DNA of 64,000 nucleotides from Alcaligenes faecalis (GTDB lineage: Bacteria > Pseudomonadota > Gammaproteobacteria > Burkholderiales > Burkholderiaceae_B): positions 3,038,001 to 3,102,000 of the forward strand of contig NZ_CP023667.1 in the NCBI RefSeq assembly GCF_002443155.1, written 5' to 3'. Position numbers and translations under genes: made by a program. A model generated the notes under the pieces. The model searched no databases. It worked only from the letters and a program-made list of their open reading frames with translations, and was not told the DNA's origin. This document shows positions 28,607 to 36,719 of the stretch, piece after piece. Positions within the stretch are counted from its first letter, which is position 1; each line of letters starts with the position of its first letter.

Positions 28607-29035
28607 TTAGATGTCCAGAGTTTTAGGCTGTTGAGCACTGTGAGGATGCTCGGCACCAGCGTAAACCTTCAGTTTCTTGGCCATGGCGTAGCCCAGAGGG
28701 CCTTTTGGCAACATACCCTTGACGGCCTTTTCGATGGCACGGCCTGGGAAGCGCTCTTGCATGGTTTGGAAGTTGGTTTCGTAAATACCGCCTGGGTAGT
28801 TCGAGTGACGATAGTACTTCTTATCCTGCGCCTTGTTACCGGTCACGGCAATGTCAGCAGCGTTGATGATAATGATGTAATCGCCGGTATCAACGTGAGG
28901 GGTGTATTCGGGTTTGTGCTTACCACGCAAACGGCGTGCGACTTCGCTGGCCACACGACCAAGGACTTTGCCTTTAGCGTCAATCACAAACCAGTCACGT
29001 TTGACTTCAAGCGGCTTGGCCACGAAGGTCTTCAT
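28607..29035 (-). CDS. rplM: 50S ribosomal protein L13
   Basis: A 142-residue ribosomal protein with [29 protein letters not shown] and [12 protein letters not shown]. It is the first gene of the rplM-rpsI operon. In E. coli L13 represses this operon through its leader; a leader element was not identified here. Confidence 0.98.
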   Translation of the reverse strand: MKTFVAKPLEVKRDWFVIDAKGKVLGRVASEVARRLRGKHKPEYTPHVDTGDYIIIINAADIAVTGNKAQDKKYYRHSNYPGGIYETNFQTMQERFPGRAIEKAVKGMLPKGPLGYAMAKKLKVYAGAEHPHSAQQPKTLDI

Positions 29036-29271
29036 GATGGTTCCTAAATATTAAAATTCTGGGTCAAAGCAACATGCCTGGCCCATACAATCCACCCGCT
29101 TTTTCAAGCTGGGCAGCTCCATTTGGCCCTGCCAAGGCGTTATATTCCGCCCGTGCATTTCTGCCAAATAGCTCGCCATAATAACATAAATAGTGGATAA
29201 CACTAGGGTTTTGTACGAAAACACAGGTTTTTCGCCACAACCCGGCGCGCTCTCATAGAGGGAAAGCACAT
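29036..29271. other. Upstream region of rplM
   Basis: About 235 bases between rplM and the TRAP gene terminator. It should hold the rplM promoter, transcribed leftward. No convincing gene or well-spaced -35/-10 pair was seen. Confidence 0.4.
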
Positions 29272-29308
29272 AAAAAACCCCTGCCTTCCAAAGGAAAAAC
29301 AGGGGTTA
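29272..29308 (-). terminator. Terminator of TRAP binding-protein gene
   Basis: Stem AACCCCTG / CAGGGGTT with an inner CCTT/AAGG pair; the minus-strand reading ends in a T-tract. Confidence 0.8.
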
Positions 29309-29365
29309 GCAAGACTGGCCGGTCGAACCGGAGCAGATTGCTCTGCCCAGCCCAAGCGACGGAGA

Positions 29366-30469
29366 TCAGCCTTTTTTCTGGTTTGCCAAAGCAATGCCCA
29401 GGTAGTTGTCGTAGGAGCCTTCGGCAACACGGAACCAAGGCACAATCGCGTCACGGAAGCCCATGTAGTCGTCGTGAATCTTCTTGAACATAGGATCCTT
29501 GTCGCAGAATTCCTTGTACAGAACATTGGCGGTCTTGAAGGACTCGTCCATCACGTCGCGCGGGAAAGCTTTCAGTACCGCACCGCTGGCGATCAGGCGA
29601 CGCAGTGCGCCTGGGCTTTGGGCGTCGTATTGGGAGATCATGCGCTCGCCAGCAGCACGCGAGGCAATTTCAATCAGGGACTGATATTGCTTGGGCAGCG
29701 CTTGGAAAGCGGCGTCGTTCACGTACAGCGACACCTGGGCCGAACCTTCCCACCAACCGGGGTAGTAGTAGTACTTGGCCACTTTCTGGAAGCCCAGCTT
29801 TTCGTCGTCCACTGGACCCACAAACTCCACGGCGTCCAGCGTGCCTTTTTCCAGCGAGGGATAAATATCGCCTGGTGGCACTTGCTGAGGCACCACACCC
29901 ATGCGGGCCAGCACTTCGCCAGCAAAACCGGCGGTACGCATCTTCAGACCTTTCAGGTCTTCCAGGGAATTGATTTCCTTGCGGTACCAACCACCCATCT
30001 GGGTGCCGGTATTACCGAAAGCAAAGTTGATGATGTTACGGGTGGCGAACAGTTCACGCAGCAGCTTGGTACCGTTGCCTTCCTGCATCCAGGCATTCAT
30101 CTGACGAGCGTTCAGACCAAATGGCACCGCTGTGTCAAAGCTGAAAGAAGGATCTTTACCGTAGTAGTAATACGAGGCCGTCTGGCCGCATTCCACCGTG
30201 CCATTGCTAACAGCGTCCATCACACCAAAACCGGGGACGATTTCACCAGCAGGATACAGACGAATGTTGAAGTTGCCGTCAGAGGCCTCTTCCACCATCT
30301 TGCAAAACGACTGGGCTGTCGAAAACAGAGCCGGGGTAGCGGGACCGTATGTCGATGTCAGCTTCCAATTAACCTTGGGATTGCTTTGGGCAATAGCAGG
30401 AGCAGCAATAGCGGCAGTACTGGCTACGGCGCCAAGACCTGCCTTTTTCAGAAACGAGCGACGCTGCAT
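29366..30469 (-). CDS. TRAP-type substrate-binding protein (DctP family), Tat-exported
   Basis: A 367-residue periplasmic binding protein. The leader MQRRSFLKKAGLG carries a twin-arginine motif, then AAIAAPAIAQ. The mature part has VNWKLTSTYGPATP, IRLYPAGEIVPGFGVMDAV, LKGLKMRTAGFAGEVLARMG and GTLDAVEFVGPVDDEKLGF, as in TakP/DctP proteins that bind organic acids. The ATG at 30469 follows AAGGAGG. No DctQ or DctM membrane gene lies nearby, so it is an orphan component whose partner must be elsewhere. The ligand is probably a carboxylate, unproven. Confidence 0.9.
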   Translation of the reverse strand: MQRRSFLKKAGLGAVASTAAIAAPAIAQSNPKVNWKLTSTYGPATPALFSTAQSFCKMVEEASDGNFNIRLYPAGEIVPGFGVMDAVSNGTVECGQTASYYYYGKDPSFSFDTAVPFGLNARQMNAWMQEGNGTKLLRELFATRNIINFAFGNTGTQMGGWYRKEINSLEDLKGLKMRTAGFAGEVLARMGVVPQQVPPGDIYPSLEKGTLDAVEFVGPVDDEKLGFQKVAKYYYYPGWWEGSAQVSLYVNDAAFQALPKQYQSLIEIASRAAGERMISQYDAQSPGALRRLIASGAVLKAFPRDVMDESFKTANVLYKEFCDKDPMFKKIHDDYMGFRDAIVPWFRVAEGSYDNYLGIALANQKKG

Positions 30470-30633
30470 GAATAACCTCCTTGTGGGTATTCGGTAACTG
30501 GGAAATATTTTTATGCTATGGATAGTACACTGGCGCGCCCCGAATAGGGGGCTGGGAAAGCCCGGATTATCCCGCAAATCCGGCCCTATATTGTCGGGTC
30601 TTTGATCTGAAACACCTGAACGGCACCCCATGG

Positions 30634-30673
30634 AAAACGGCCTGAGTCGAAAGCAAGTTTGAACTCAGGCCGT
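30634..30673 (-). terminator. Terminator of pmbA
   Basis: An 11-bp perfect stem, ACGGCCTGAGT / ACTCAGGCCGT (30637-30647 with 30663-30673), is followed on the minus strand by TTTTCC. It lies about 80 bases past the pmbA stop. Confidence 0.72.
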
Positions 30674-30749
30674 AATCATCTGATTTCTGAGCGCCCTCTT
30701 GACTGTGACCAGGCATGGCGGGCCAAGCAAATTTTCCAGGCAGCAGAAA

Positions 30750-32117
30750 TCAGGAACCGGCCACCGACATCTGCTCGATCAGGATGGAGCCCGTGCGTTT
30801 GGAGCCGGCCGCAAAGGTATCGGCGCCCACGGCCACAATCTGTGCGAACATCTCGGCCAGATTGCCCGCAATGGTCACCTCTTCCACCGCGTGCTGAATA
30901 CGGCCGTTTTCCACCCAGTAACCAAAGGCGCCACGCGAATAATCGCCGGTCAGGTAATTAATACCCTGACCGATCAGCTCGGTTACCAGCAACCCGCGAC
31001 CCATTTTCTTCAACATGGCATCCAGATCGTCCTCGGGACGGGTCAGACGCGAACTCAGCAAGAGGTTGTGCGAGCCACCGGCATTTCCTGTGGAAGGCAT
31101 GCCCAGCTTGCGACCGGCATAAGAGGACAGGAAATAGCCTTTCAGCTCGCCGCCGCGCACCACATCACGGTCGCAGGTGCGCACCCCTTCCGAATCAAAT
31201 GGTGCACTGCCCATGGCCGCTGACAGATGCGGGCGCTCCAGCACATCAATGTGCTTGGCCATGACGGACTTGCCCAGCTTATCGAGCAGGAAGCTGGTTT
31301 TGCGATACAGAGCCGAGCCGCTGGTCGCCTGCACCAAGGAACCAATCAAGCCCACGGCTAAAGGAGCCTCGAACAAAACCGGGTAACGACCCGTAGGAAT
31401 CCGGCGCGCGGACAGGCGCGACAAGGTTCGCTCGGCCGCGTAGCGCCCCACCGACTCGGGGCTGGCCAGACGCGAAGGATCACGCGAGCTGCTGTACCAG
31501 TAGTCGCGGTGCATATTGTCACCCTTGCCTGCAATGGGGCTGACGCTGAGCGAGTGGCGACTGTAGGGATAGCCCCCCAGAAAACCACGGCTGTTGCCCA
31601 TCACAAAATGCCCTTCCAGCGTATCGACTGACGCGCCTTCGGAATTGCTGATCAGGGGGCTCAACTCCAGCGCAGCCTGCTCGGCACGGATGGCCAGCTT
31701 GGCAGCCTGGTCGGCATCCAGCATCCAGGGATGATGCAAGTGCAGATCGGGATAGGTTTGGGCCAGCATGTCCTTTTCAGGCAGACCGGCAAAGGGATCT
31801 TCAGCGGTATAACGGGCAATATGCCAGGCGGCTTCCACGGTCTCACGCAGTGCCTTGACCGAAAAGTCCGACGTGGAGGCCGAGCCACTGCGCTGGCCTG
31901 CAAACACGGTCACACCCAAGGAGCGGTCTTGCGTCTGCTCTACCGTTTCCAATTCCATCTGGCGCACGGAGACGGCCAGACCTTTGTTTTCTGAAATGTC
32001 GACGGCAGCATCACTGGCGCCCAGTTTTTTGGCATGCCGCAGCGCCTCGTCCACCAATTCGCAGAACTGGAACTGATTGGCGCTGATCGACAATTGGGAA
32101 ATAGTTGGATGACTCAT
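30750..32117 (-). CDS. pmbA: Metalloprotease PmbA/TldE
   Basis: A 455-residue member of the TldD/TldE family. With TldD it forms a heterodimeric protease that processes microcin precursors and degrades CcdA in E. coli. Features include LGVTVFAGQRSGSASTSDFS, ALRETVEAAWHIARYT, GNSRGFLGGYPYSRHSLS and NAGGSHNLLLSS. TldE lacks its own HExxxH zinc motif, which is consistent here. It is divergent from darP, an arrangement common in proteobacteria. Confidence 0.94.
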   Translation of the reverse strand: MSHPTISQLSISANQFQFCELVDEALRHAKKLGASDAAVDISENKGLAVSVRQMELETVEQTQDRSLGVTVFAGQRSGSASTSDFSVKALRETVEAAWHIARYTAEDPFAGLPEKDMLAQTYPDLHLHHPWMLDADQAAKLAIRAEQAALELSPLISNSEGASVDTLEGHFVMGNSRGFLGGYPYSRHSLSVSPIAGKGDNMHRDYWYSSSRDPSRLASPESVGRYAAERTLSRLSARRIPTGRYPVLFEAPLAVGLIGSLVQATSGSALYRKTSFLLDKLGKSVMAKHIDVLERPHLSAAMGSAPFDSEGVRTCDRDVVRGGELKGYFLSSYAGRKLGMPSTGNAGGSHNLLLSSRLTRPEDDLDAMLKKMGRGLLVTELIGQGINYLTGDYSRGAFGYWVENGRIQHAVEEVTIAGNLAEMFAQIVAVGADTFAAGSKRTGSILIEQMSVAGS

Positions 32118-32184
32118 TGCTACTCTTTGAGGGTTAGGCGGTTATCATAGCCAATTGGCGACAATCTTTGCTATTTCACTTCTT

Positions 32185-32739
32185 ATGGCCCGTCCACGCA
32201 CTGAAATCGATGAAAACGGTTACGACCGCCCCAGCAAATCGCAGGTAAAACGCGAAATGCACGCTCTGCTCGACCTGGGCAAACGCCTGATCGAGCTCTC
32301 GGACGACCGACTCAAACAACTTGATCTGGGCGAGTCCTTGATGGCCGCCATCAAGGATGCCAAGCGCATCAGCCCGACGGCCCGCGAAGGACGCCGCCGT
32401 CAAATCCACTATGTGGGCAAGCTGATGCGCAATGTGGATCCCGAACCGATCCTGAAACAACTGGACGTCTGGGAAAACGGCTCCAAGGAAGACACCCGCG
32501 CCATGCACAGGCTGGAAGCCTTGCGCGACCTGTTGTTGCGTGATGACGACGCTCTGACCGAATTCATGAATGAATTTTCCGGCGCCGATATCCAGCAATT
32601 GCGCACCCTGATTCGTGCCGCACGCAAAGAAGCGGAGAAAAATTCCACACTGGTACAAGGCCAGGATCCACAACGCAAGCACTACCGCGCCCTGTACCAG
32701 TACATCAAGACCTTGGTAGATCTTTCGGAGTCCGCATGA
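32185..32739 (+). CDS. darP: Ribosome biogenesis factor DarP (YjgA, DUF615)
   Basis: A 184-residue, highly charged helical protein. Signatures are [38 protein letters not shown] (as [17 protein letters not shown]) and the C-terminal [14 protein letters not shown]. DarP associates with late 50S assembly intermediates. The ATG at 32185 gives the usual N-terminus ([12 protein letters not shown]). Its TGA overlaps the ATG of the following esterase gene by 4 bases. Confidence 0.94.
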   Translation: MARPRTEIDENGYDRPSKSQVKREMHALLDLGKRLIELSDDRLKQLDLGESLMAAIKDAKRISPTAREGRRRQIHYVGKLMRNVDPEPILKQLDVWENGSKEDTRAMHRLEALRDLLLRDDDALTEFMNEFSGADIQQLRTLIRAARKEAEKNSTLVQGQDPQRKHYRALYQYIKTLVDLSESA

Positions 32740-33404
32740 ACCCTCTGCTTGAGTCGATTGAAATTGAAACCGGTGCCAATCCCCAGCACGCCGTTATCTG
32801 GCTGCATGGCTTAGGCGCAGACGGCCACGATTTTGCCCCTATCGTGCCAGAGCTGGGCCTGCAAAATGCCCCCGCTATCCGTTTCATTTTCCCGCACGCC
32901 CCCATCCAGCCCGTCACCATTAACGGCGGCATGGCCATGCGTTCCTGGTATGACATTTATGTTGCCGACCTGGTGCGTCACGAGGACGAAAGCGGCCTGC
33001 GCCAATCGCAGATCGAAGTGCAGAATCTGATTGCCCGTGAAAACGCTCGCGGCATACCTACAGAAAACATTGTGCTGGCCGGTTTCTCGCAAGGCTGTGC
33101 CATGACCTTGCAAACCGGCTTGCGCTTGCCCGAGCGCCTGGCTGGCATGCTCTGCCTGTCCGGTTACCTGCCCTTGGCCGCTGCGGTGGAAAAAGAACGT
33201 CATCAGGCCAATCAGAACACGCCTATTTTCATGGCGCATGGCAGCATGGACCCGGTCGTACCGCTTACCCGTGCCGAAGCCAGCCGTCAGCAGCTGGAAG
33301 CCATGGGCTATCAGGTGCAATGGAATGTCTACCCCATGCCCCACGCTGTTTGCCCGGAAGAAATCAGCGCGATTGGCCAGTTTCTGAAGCAGGTACTGAA
33401 GTAA
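32736..33404 (+). CDS. Carboxylesterase/phospholipase (alpha/beta hydrolase)
   Basis: A 222-residue hydrolase of the acyl-protein thioesterase / carboxylesterase 2 group. The nucleophilic elbow is GFSQG near residue 117. The acid is in GSMDPVVPL and the histidine in MPHAVCPEE, and the N-terminal [16 protein letters not shown] supplies the oxyanion hole. It hydrolyses short acyl esters in vitro in related species; the physiological substrate is unclear. It is translationally coupled to darP. Confidence 0.92.
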   Translation: MNPLLESIEIETGANPQHAVIWLHGLGADGHDFAPIVPELGLQNAPAIRFIFPHAPIQPVTINGGMAMRSWYDIYVADLVRHEDESGLRQSQIEVQNLIARENARGIPTENIVLAGFSQGCAMTLQTGLRLPERLAGMLCLSGYLPLAAAVEKERHQANQNTPIFMAHGSMDPVVPLTRAEASRQQLEAMGYQVQWNVYPMPHAVCPEEISAIGQFLKQVLK

Positions 33405-33448
33405 GCTTCGCGCCTGCAAAAGCGATTGCCTGGCAGGCGAAGTGCAAG

Positions 33449-33482
33449 AAAAACGCCACTGATATCCAGTGGCGTTTTTTTA
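33449..33482. terminator. Bidirectional terminator between esterase and pat genes
   Basis: Stem ACGCCACTG / CAGTGGCGT with a short loop, an A-tract before and seven T after. It serves two convergent genes. Confidence 0.85.
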
Positions 33483-33503
33483 TGGACTGATACAGCCTGA
33501 AAA

Positions 33504-35975
33504 TCAGTCCGATCGGCGCGTTTCGCCCAGATCCAGCCAGACACGACGCATGCTGGGATCTTCCGGGTCGGCGTCGTTCTGAAAGCCCAGACGTTTCATC
33601 AAGGCTTGCATGGGCGCATTGGAAGCCAGCACATAACCGTCTATATAGGTCAGCCCCTGCTCGGCGGCGGCCTGTATCAGCGCCTCCATCAAGGTGACGC
33701 CCAGACCGCGCCGCTGCCAGGCATCCCCAATGACCAGGGCGTATTCCGCCCCCCGACCATCACCATTACGAAGATAGTGGGCAAAGCCAATAATCTCGTC
33801 GCGCGGATGGTTACGGTTATCTGGGTTGGGTGAACGCACAGTGGCGATCAAGGCCAGCTCCCGGTCGTAGTCGATGCGGGTGTAGCGGGACAGCATGCGT
33901 GGTGTCAGTTCGCGCAGCATGGACACAAAGCGCATGTAGCGGCTTTCGTCCGACAGGCCACGCATAAAAGTCTGCAGGGCCTCGGCATCCTCAGGGCGGA
34001 TCGGGCGCAAGGTCCAGCGCTGCCCGTCCTTGAACTGACGCCGTTCAATCATGTGACGCGGGTAGGGGTGAATCGCCATATGGCGATAACCCGCTGTCTC
34101 GGGCAGCACCAGCATGGACTGCTTGCTCAACGAGATCGAAATACTCTTGATATACAGACTGTTCTCGCCCGCCATGATGGGGTCCAGCACCACGCGACGC
34201 ACACCGGGCAGCTCGCTCATCAAGTCCGACAAACGCTCCAGCACCTGCAACAGCTGCGTCAACACCAAAGGGGTCAATTGCGAGGACAGGCTCTTGCGCC
34301 ACAAAGGACTACGCTCTACCAACTGGCGTGCCAGATAGCGGTTCAGAGGTGGCAGTTCTACCGCCGGATAGGATGAGGAAAGCCAATCCGCGTGATCGGC
34401 TCCACCGAACACGGCGTAAGGGCCCAGCTTGTCATCGGTCTCAAAACGCAGACCCATGGGCGGAACATCGGGATCAGGCTCTCCCTGATCGTGCGTCACG
34501 CGCAAATCCACCACAGGCACATGGAAGTAGCGCAGCAAATCACGACACTCCTGTTCGCTGGCCTCGCGTCGCTCGCTTTGAATCTGGCGCACCAGTTCGC
34601 GAGCAGGCTCTACCTCTGGCAAGGTGCCCAGCGGCAAAGGCGGCAGGGTTTGCTGCGACAAATGCTGGTTGTAGTGATAGCGGGCCAGCAGGTCAAAGGC
34701 ATTGGCCGCCGTATCCGGGGTACGGAAAGCCGGTGTCCCCACCCCATCCAGCAGATGACGCAGGGGCCGCATATCCGCATCCCCAATCAAGCAGGTAATG
34801 ATGGGCTTGCGAGCACTGGCCGACAACATGGCCAACTCACGCGATACCGCCGGCATATCGGCCAAAGGGTCCGGGGTCAACAAGACCAGCACTCCGTCGA
34901 TATCCTTATCGTCCAGCAAGGTAGAAATGACCGAGTCGATACGCATGGGCGTCAACGGCACATAGGTCACCACCGGGTTCTGAACCTGGTCGCCAGGCGC
35001 CAGCAGATTATCCAGCGCTCGCTGGGTCGAGGGCGACAGCTCCGGACACGTCACCGCCGCATCCGAACCGAGTACGTCCAGGGCCATCTGCGCCGCGCCG
35101 TTCCCATTGGAAAACAAGGCAATACGCCGCCCTTTGGGACGACGGGTATACACCAGCACCTTCAGGGCCGAGAACAGCTGCACAAAATAACGGATGCGCA
35201 CCGCCCCCACGCGCCGCATCAAGGCATTGAATACCGCCTCGTGGGCCTCGCCCTGCTGACGCTGGCCGCCTACCTTCAGGACCACCACAGGTTTGACAGC
35301 CGCCACCGCATGCAAGGCACTGGTAAAACGGCGAGACGCAGGCGTGTGCTCCAGATACAGCGCAATACTGTCTGTGCGCGGGTCCATGGCCAGATACTCC
35401 AGCACCTCGGGCACGTCGATAACAGCCTCGTCCCCTACCGACACAATGGCGGAGAAACCCAGGCTGACATCTTCAGCCCAGTCCATCAAGGCCGAGGTAA
35501 TGGAGCGCGACTGGGACACCAGCGCCACGCGGCCCGCCAATGCCATTTGCGGCTCGTGACTTAAATTGATGCCCAGATGTGGCCGCTGTACTCCGAAGGC
35601 ACGCGGCCCCAGCACCAGACAATTATTGATACGGGCCCAGGAGCGCGCATACACCATGTCTTCCATGGGATCGCGGGAAGCCAGATTCGAAGGCAGGAGC
35701 AGAACCACACGCGGCTTGTGCACTCGAATGGCATCCAGAGCCTGCGGCAAACGCACCGGTTCAATACACACCAGCGCCAGATCCAGACGCTGTGTATCGG
35801 TCAATCCTTCCAGACGATCGGGCACCAGCACCTGCGTGGCCGTAATCCGTGCCTGCGTGATCCGTCCAGCCAATCGGGCTGGCATCTCGTTGATCAGGGG
35901 CAAGGGCAAGGTGGAAACGACCAACACCGAACGGGGCTCAAACAATGCTGTCAGACGATGCCTTAGGGCTGCCAT
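33504..35975 (-). CDS. Pat/PatZ-type protein lysine acetyltransferase (acyl-CoA synthetase-like plus GNAT)
   Basis: About 823 residues. Residues 1-460 match the CoA-binding and succinyl-CoA-ligase-like parts of ADP-forming acyl-CoA synthetases (VLVVSTLPLPL, VALVSQSRSITSALMDWA, ALFSNGNGAAQMALDVL). A degenerate ATP-grasp section follows. The last 170 residues are a GNAT domain (RPEDAEALQTFMRGLSDESRY, YALVIGDAWQRRGLGVTLMEALIQ) with the acetyl-CoA loop. This is the layout of E. coli PatZ/YfiQ and Salmonella Pat, which acetylate enzymes such as acetyl-CoA synthetase. The usual phosphohistidine of the ligase part is not obvious. The start at 35975 follows a GCGGAA ribosome-binding site. Confidence 0.88.
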   Translation of the reverse strand: MAALRHRLTALFEPRSVLVVSTLPLPLINEMPARLAGRITQARITATQVLVPDRLEGLTDTQRLDLALVCIEPVRLPQALDAIRVHKPRVVLLLPSNLASRDPMEDMVYARSWARINNCLVLGPRAFGVQRPHLGINLSHEPQMALAGRVALVSQSRSITSALMDWAEDVSLGFSAIVSVGDEAVIDVPEVLEYLAMDPRTDSIALYLEHTPASRRFTSALHAVAAVKPVVVLKVGGQRQQGEAHEAVFNALMRRVGAVRIRYFVQLFSALKVLVYTRRPKGRRIALFSNGNGAAQMALDVLGSDAAVTCPELSPSTQRALDNLLAPGDQVQNPVVTYVPLTPMRIDSVISTLLDDKDIDGVLVLLTPDPLADMPAVSRELAMLSASARKPIITCLIGDADMRPLRHLLDGVGTPAFRTPDTAANAFDLLARYHYNQHLSQQTLPPLPLGTLPEVEPARELVRQIQSERREASEQECRDLLRYFHVPVVDLRVTHDQGEPDPDVPPMGLRFETDDKLGPYAVFGGADHADWLSSSYPAVELPPLNRYLARQLVERSPLWRKSLSSQLTPLVLTQLLQVLERLSDLMSELPGVRRVVLDPIMAGENSLYIKSISISLSKQSMLVLPETAGYRHMAIHPYPRHMIERRQFKDGQRWTLRPIRPEDAEALQTFMRGLSDESRYMRFVSMLRELTPRMLSRYTRIDYDRELALIATVRSPNPDNRNHPRDEIIGFAHYLRNGDGRGAEYALVIGDAWQRRGLGVTLMEALIQAAAEQGLTYIDGYVLASNAPMQALMKRLGFQNDADPEDPSMRRVWLDLGETRRSD

Positions 35976-36002
35976 GATTGTTCCGCCATAAGAAGACCAC
36001 AC

Positions 36003-36257
36003 ACCAAAATAATGAATTCCCTCATCTTAAGCACAGCTGTCTACAAATAAAAGAGACTTGGCCGGCTATCTCTGTCTTGCATCATGCCGCCGGTTTTTAC
36101 CCCGCAAAGGGCCATTCATATACTTTCGTATAGCGGCCATACGCCAATGCCTGGGTAAAAACGGCTCAAAGCCAGTCGCAAAGCGGCTTGCAGACCGTAA
36201 AATAACATCCGTTCGGAAAGCAGCACCTTTCGTTCTCTCTGACAGGAAAAACACACT
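36003..36257. other. Upstream region of pat and distal mgtA leader
   Basis: Between the pat start and the first mini-ORF. It carries the large nested inverted repeat at 36093-36162 and smaller stems. The promoter for pat (leftward) and probably that for mgtA (rightward) lie here, but no clear hexamer pair could be fixed. Confidence 0.4.
36093..36162 (+). promoter_or_regulatory. Nested stem-loop in the mgtA leader
   Basis: Outer arms GTTTTTACCC (36093-36102) and GGGTAAAAAC (36153-36162) are perfect complements. Inside, GGCC pairs with GGCC, and TATAC-TTTC-GTATA forms a tight inner hairpin. Such a layered fold is unlikely by chance in a 70-base span and suggests a structured RNA or a large operator. 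No match to the M-box or to the enterobacterial mgtA leader consensus was recognised. Confidence 0.5.
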
Positions 36258-36314
36258 ATGTCCAGCGACGACAGTCGAAGAAAGATGCTGCACAGGCCCC
36301 TCAGACACTCCTGA
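36258..36314 (+). CDS. Possible 18-residue leader peptide upstream of mgtA
   Basis: An ATG at 36258 preceded by AGGAAAA opens an 18-codon frame, MSSDDSRRKMLHRPLRHS, ending in TGA. It is rich in Arg, His and charged residues, with one Pro. Its position upstream of a magnesium transporter recalls MgtL of Salmonella, but the sequence is not similar. Existence as a translated peptide is inferred from position and ribosome-binding site only. Confidence 0.3.
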   Translation: MSSDDSRRKMLHRPLRHS

Positions 36315-36366
36315 CCTACCGGCTTGTCTGCTGATGTGGCTTGCGCAGCACGATCAGGAGTCAACC

Positions 36367-36585
36367 ATGCACCGCATTATTCATACTGGACCGATTCGGA
36401 CCCTGAGCTCATCGGGTTCGCATCTTGCCACACATTGCCCACGCGAGCGCACTGCCCCCAGTCGCCGTCCCGCTCTTGCCTGGCGTATCAACACGGCCAG
36501 TCGCAAGCCAGAAATTCACTGGATTGCAGACAGTGACAAACCACCCTCAGCGCGAGTGTGGCGCTACAGCTTGCCCAGCCACTAA
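36367..36585 (+). CDS. Small ORF of unknown function upstream of mgtA (72 aa)
   Basis: An open frame with a good AGGAG ribosome-binding site 6 bases before its ATG. The product has 72 residues and is rich in Arg, His, Ser and Pro (PIRTLSSSGSHLATHCPRER, APSRRPALAW, KPPSARVWRY), with no membrane segment or recognised domain. Codon use is less GC-biased at third positions than mgtA, so it may be a regulatory leader ORF rather than a functional protein. In enterobacteria, proline-rich leader ORFs sense translation speed and Mg2+ to control mgtA. An analogous role is a hypothesis here. Confidence 0.4.
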   Translation: MHRIIHTGPIRTLSSSGSHLATHCPRERTAPSRRPALAWRINTASRKPEIHWIADSDKPPSARVWRYSLPSH

Positions 36586-36633
36586 ACGCTGGCCTGACGC
36601 CAACTAAATCCGCTTGTTCTTACCTTTAGTTTA

Positions 36634-36690
36634 CCGACCGTGAAACCGGTCGGCAGGACCTGCTGCGGCCGTCTTTTGGGACGGGCAGCA
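36634..36690 (+). promoter_or_regulatory. Two tandem hairpins just upstream of mgtA
   Basis: The first stem is CCGACCG / CGGTCGG (36634-36640 with 36647-36653). The second is TGCTGC-gg-CCGTC / GACGG-GCAGCA (36661-36690), 11 paired bases with a 2-base bulge. Neither has a T-run. A weak CCTG/CAGG pairing further on would cover part of the mgtA ribosome-binding site. Together they look like a post-initiation control region. Confidence 0.5.
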
Positions 36691-36719
36691 TGGTCACGCC
36701 TGTACCCCAGGAGCATTAC

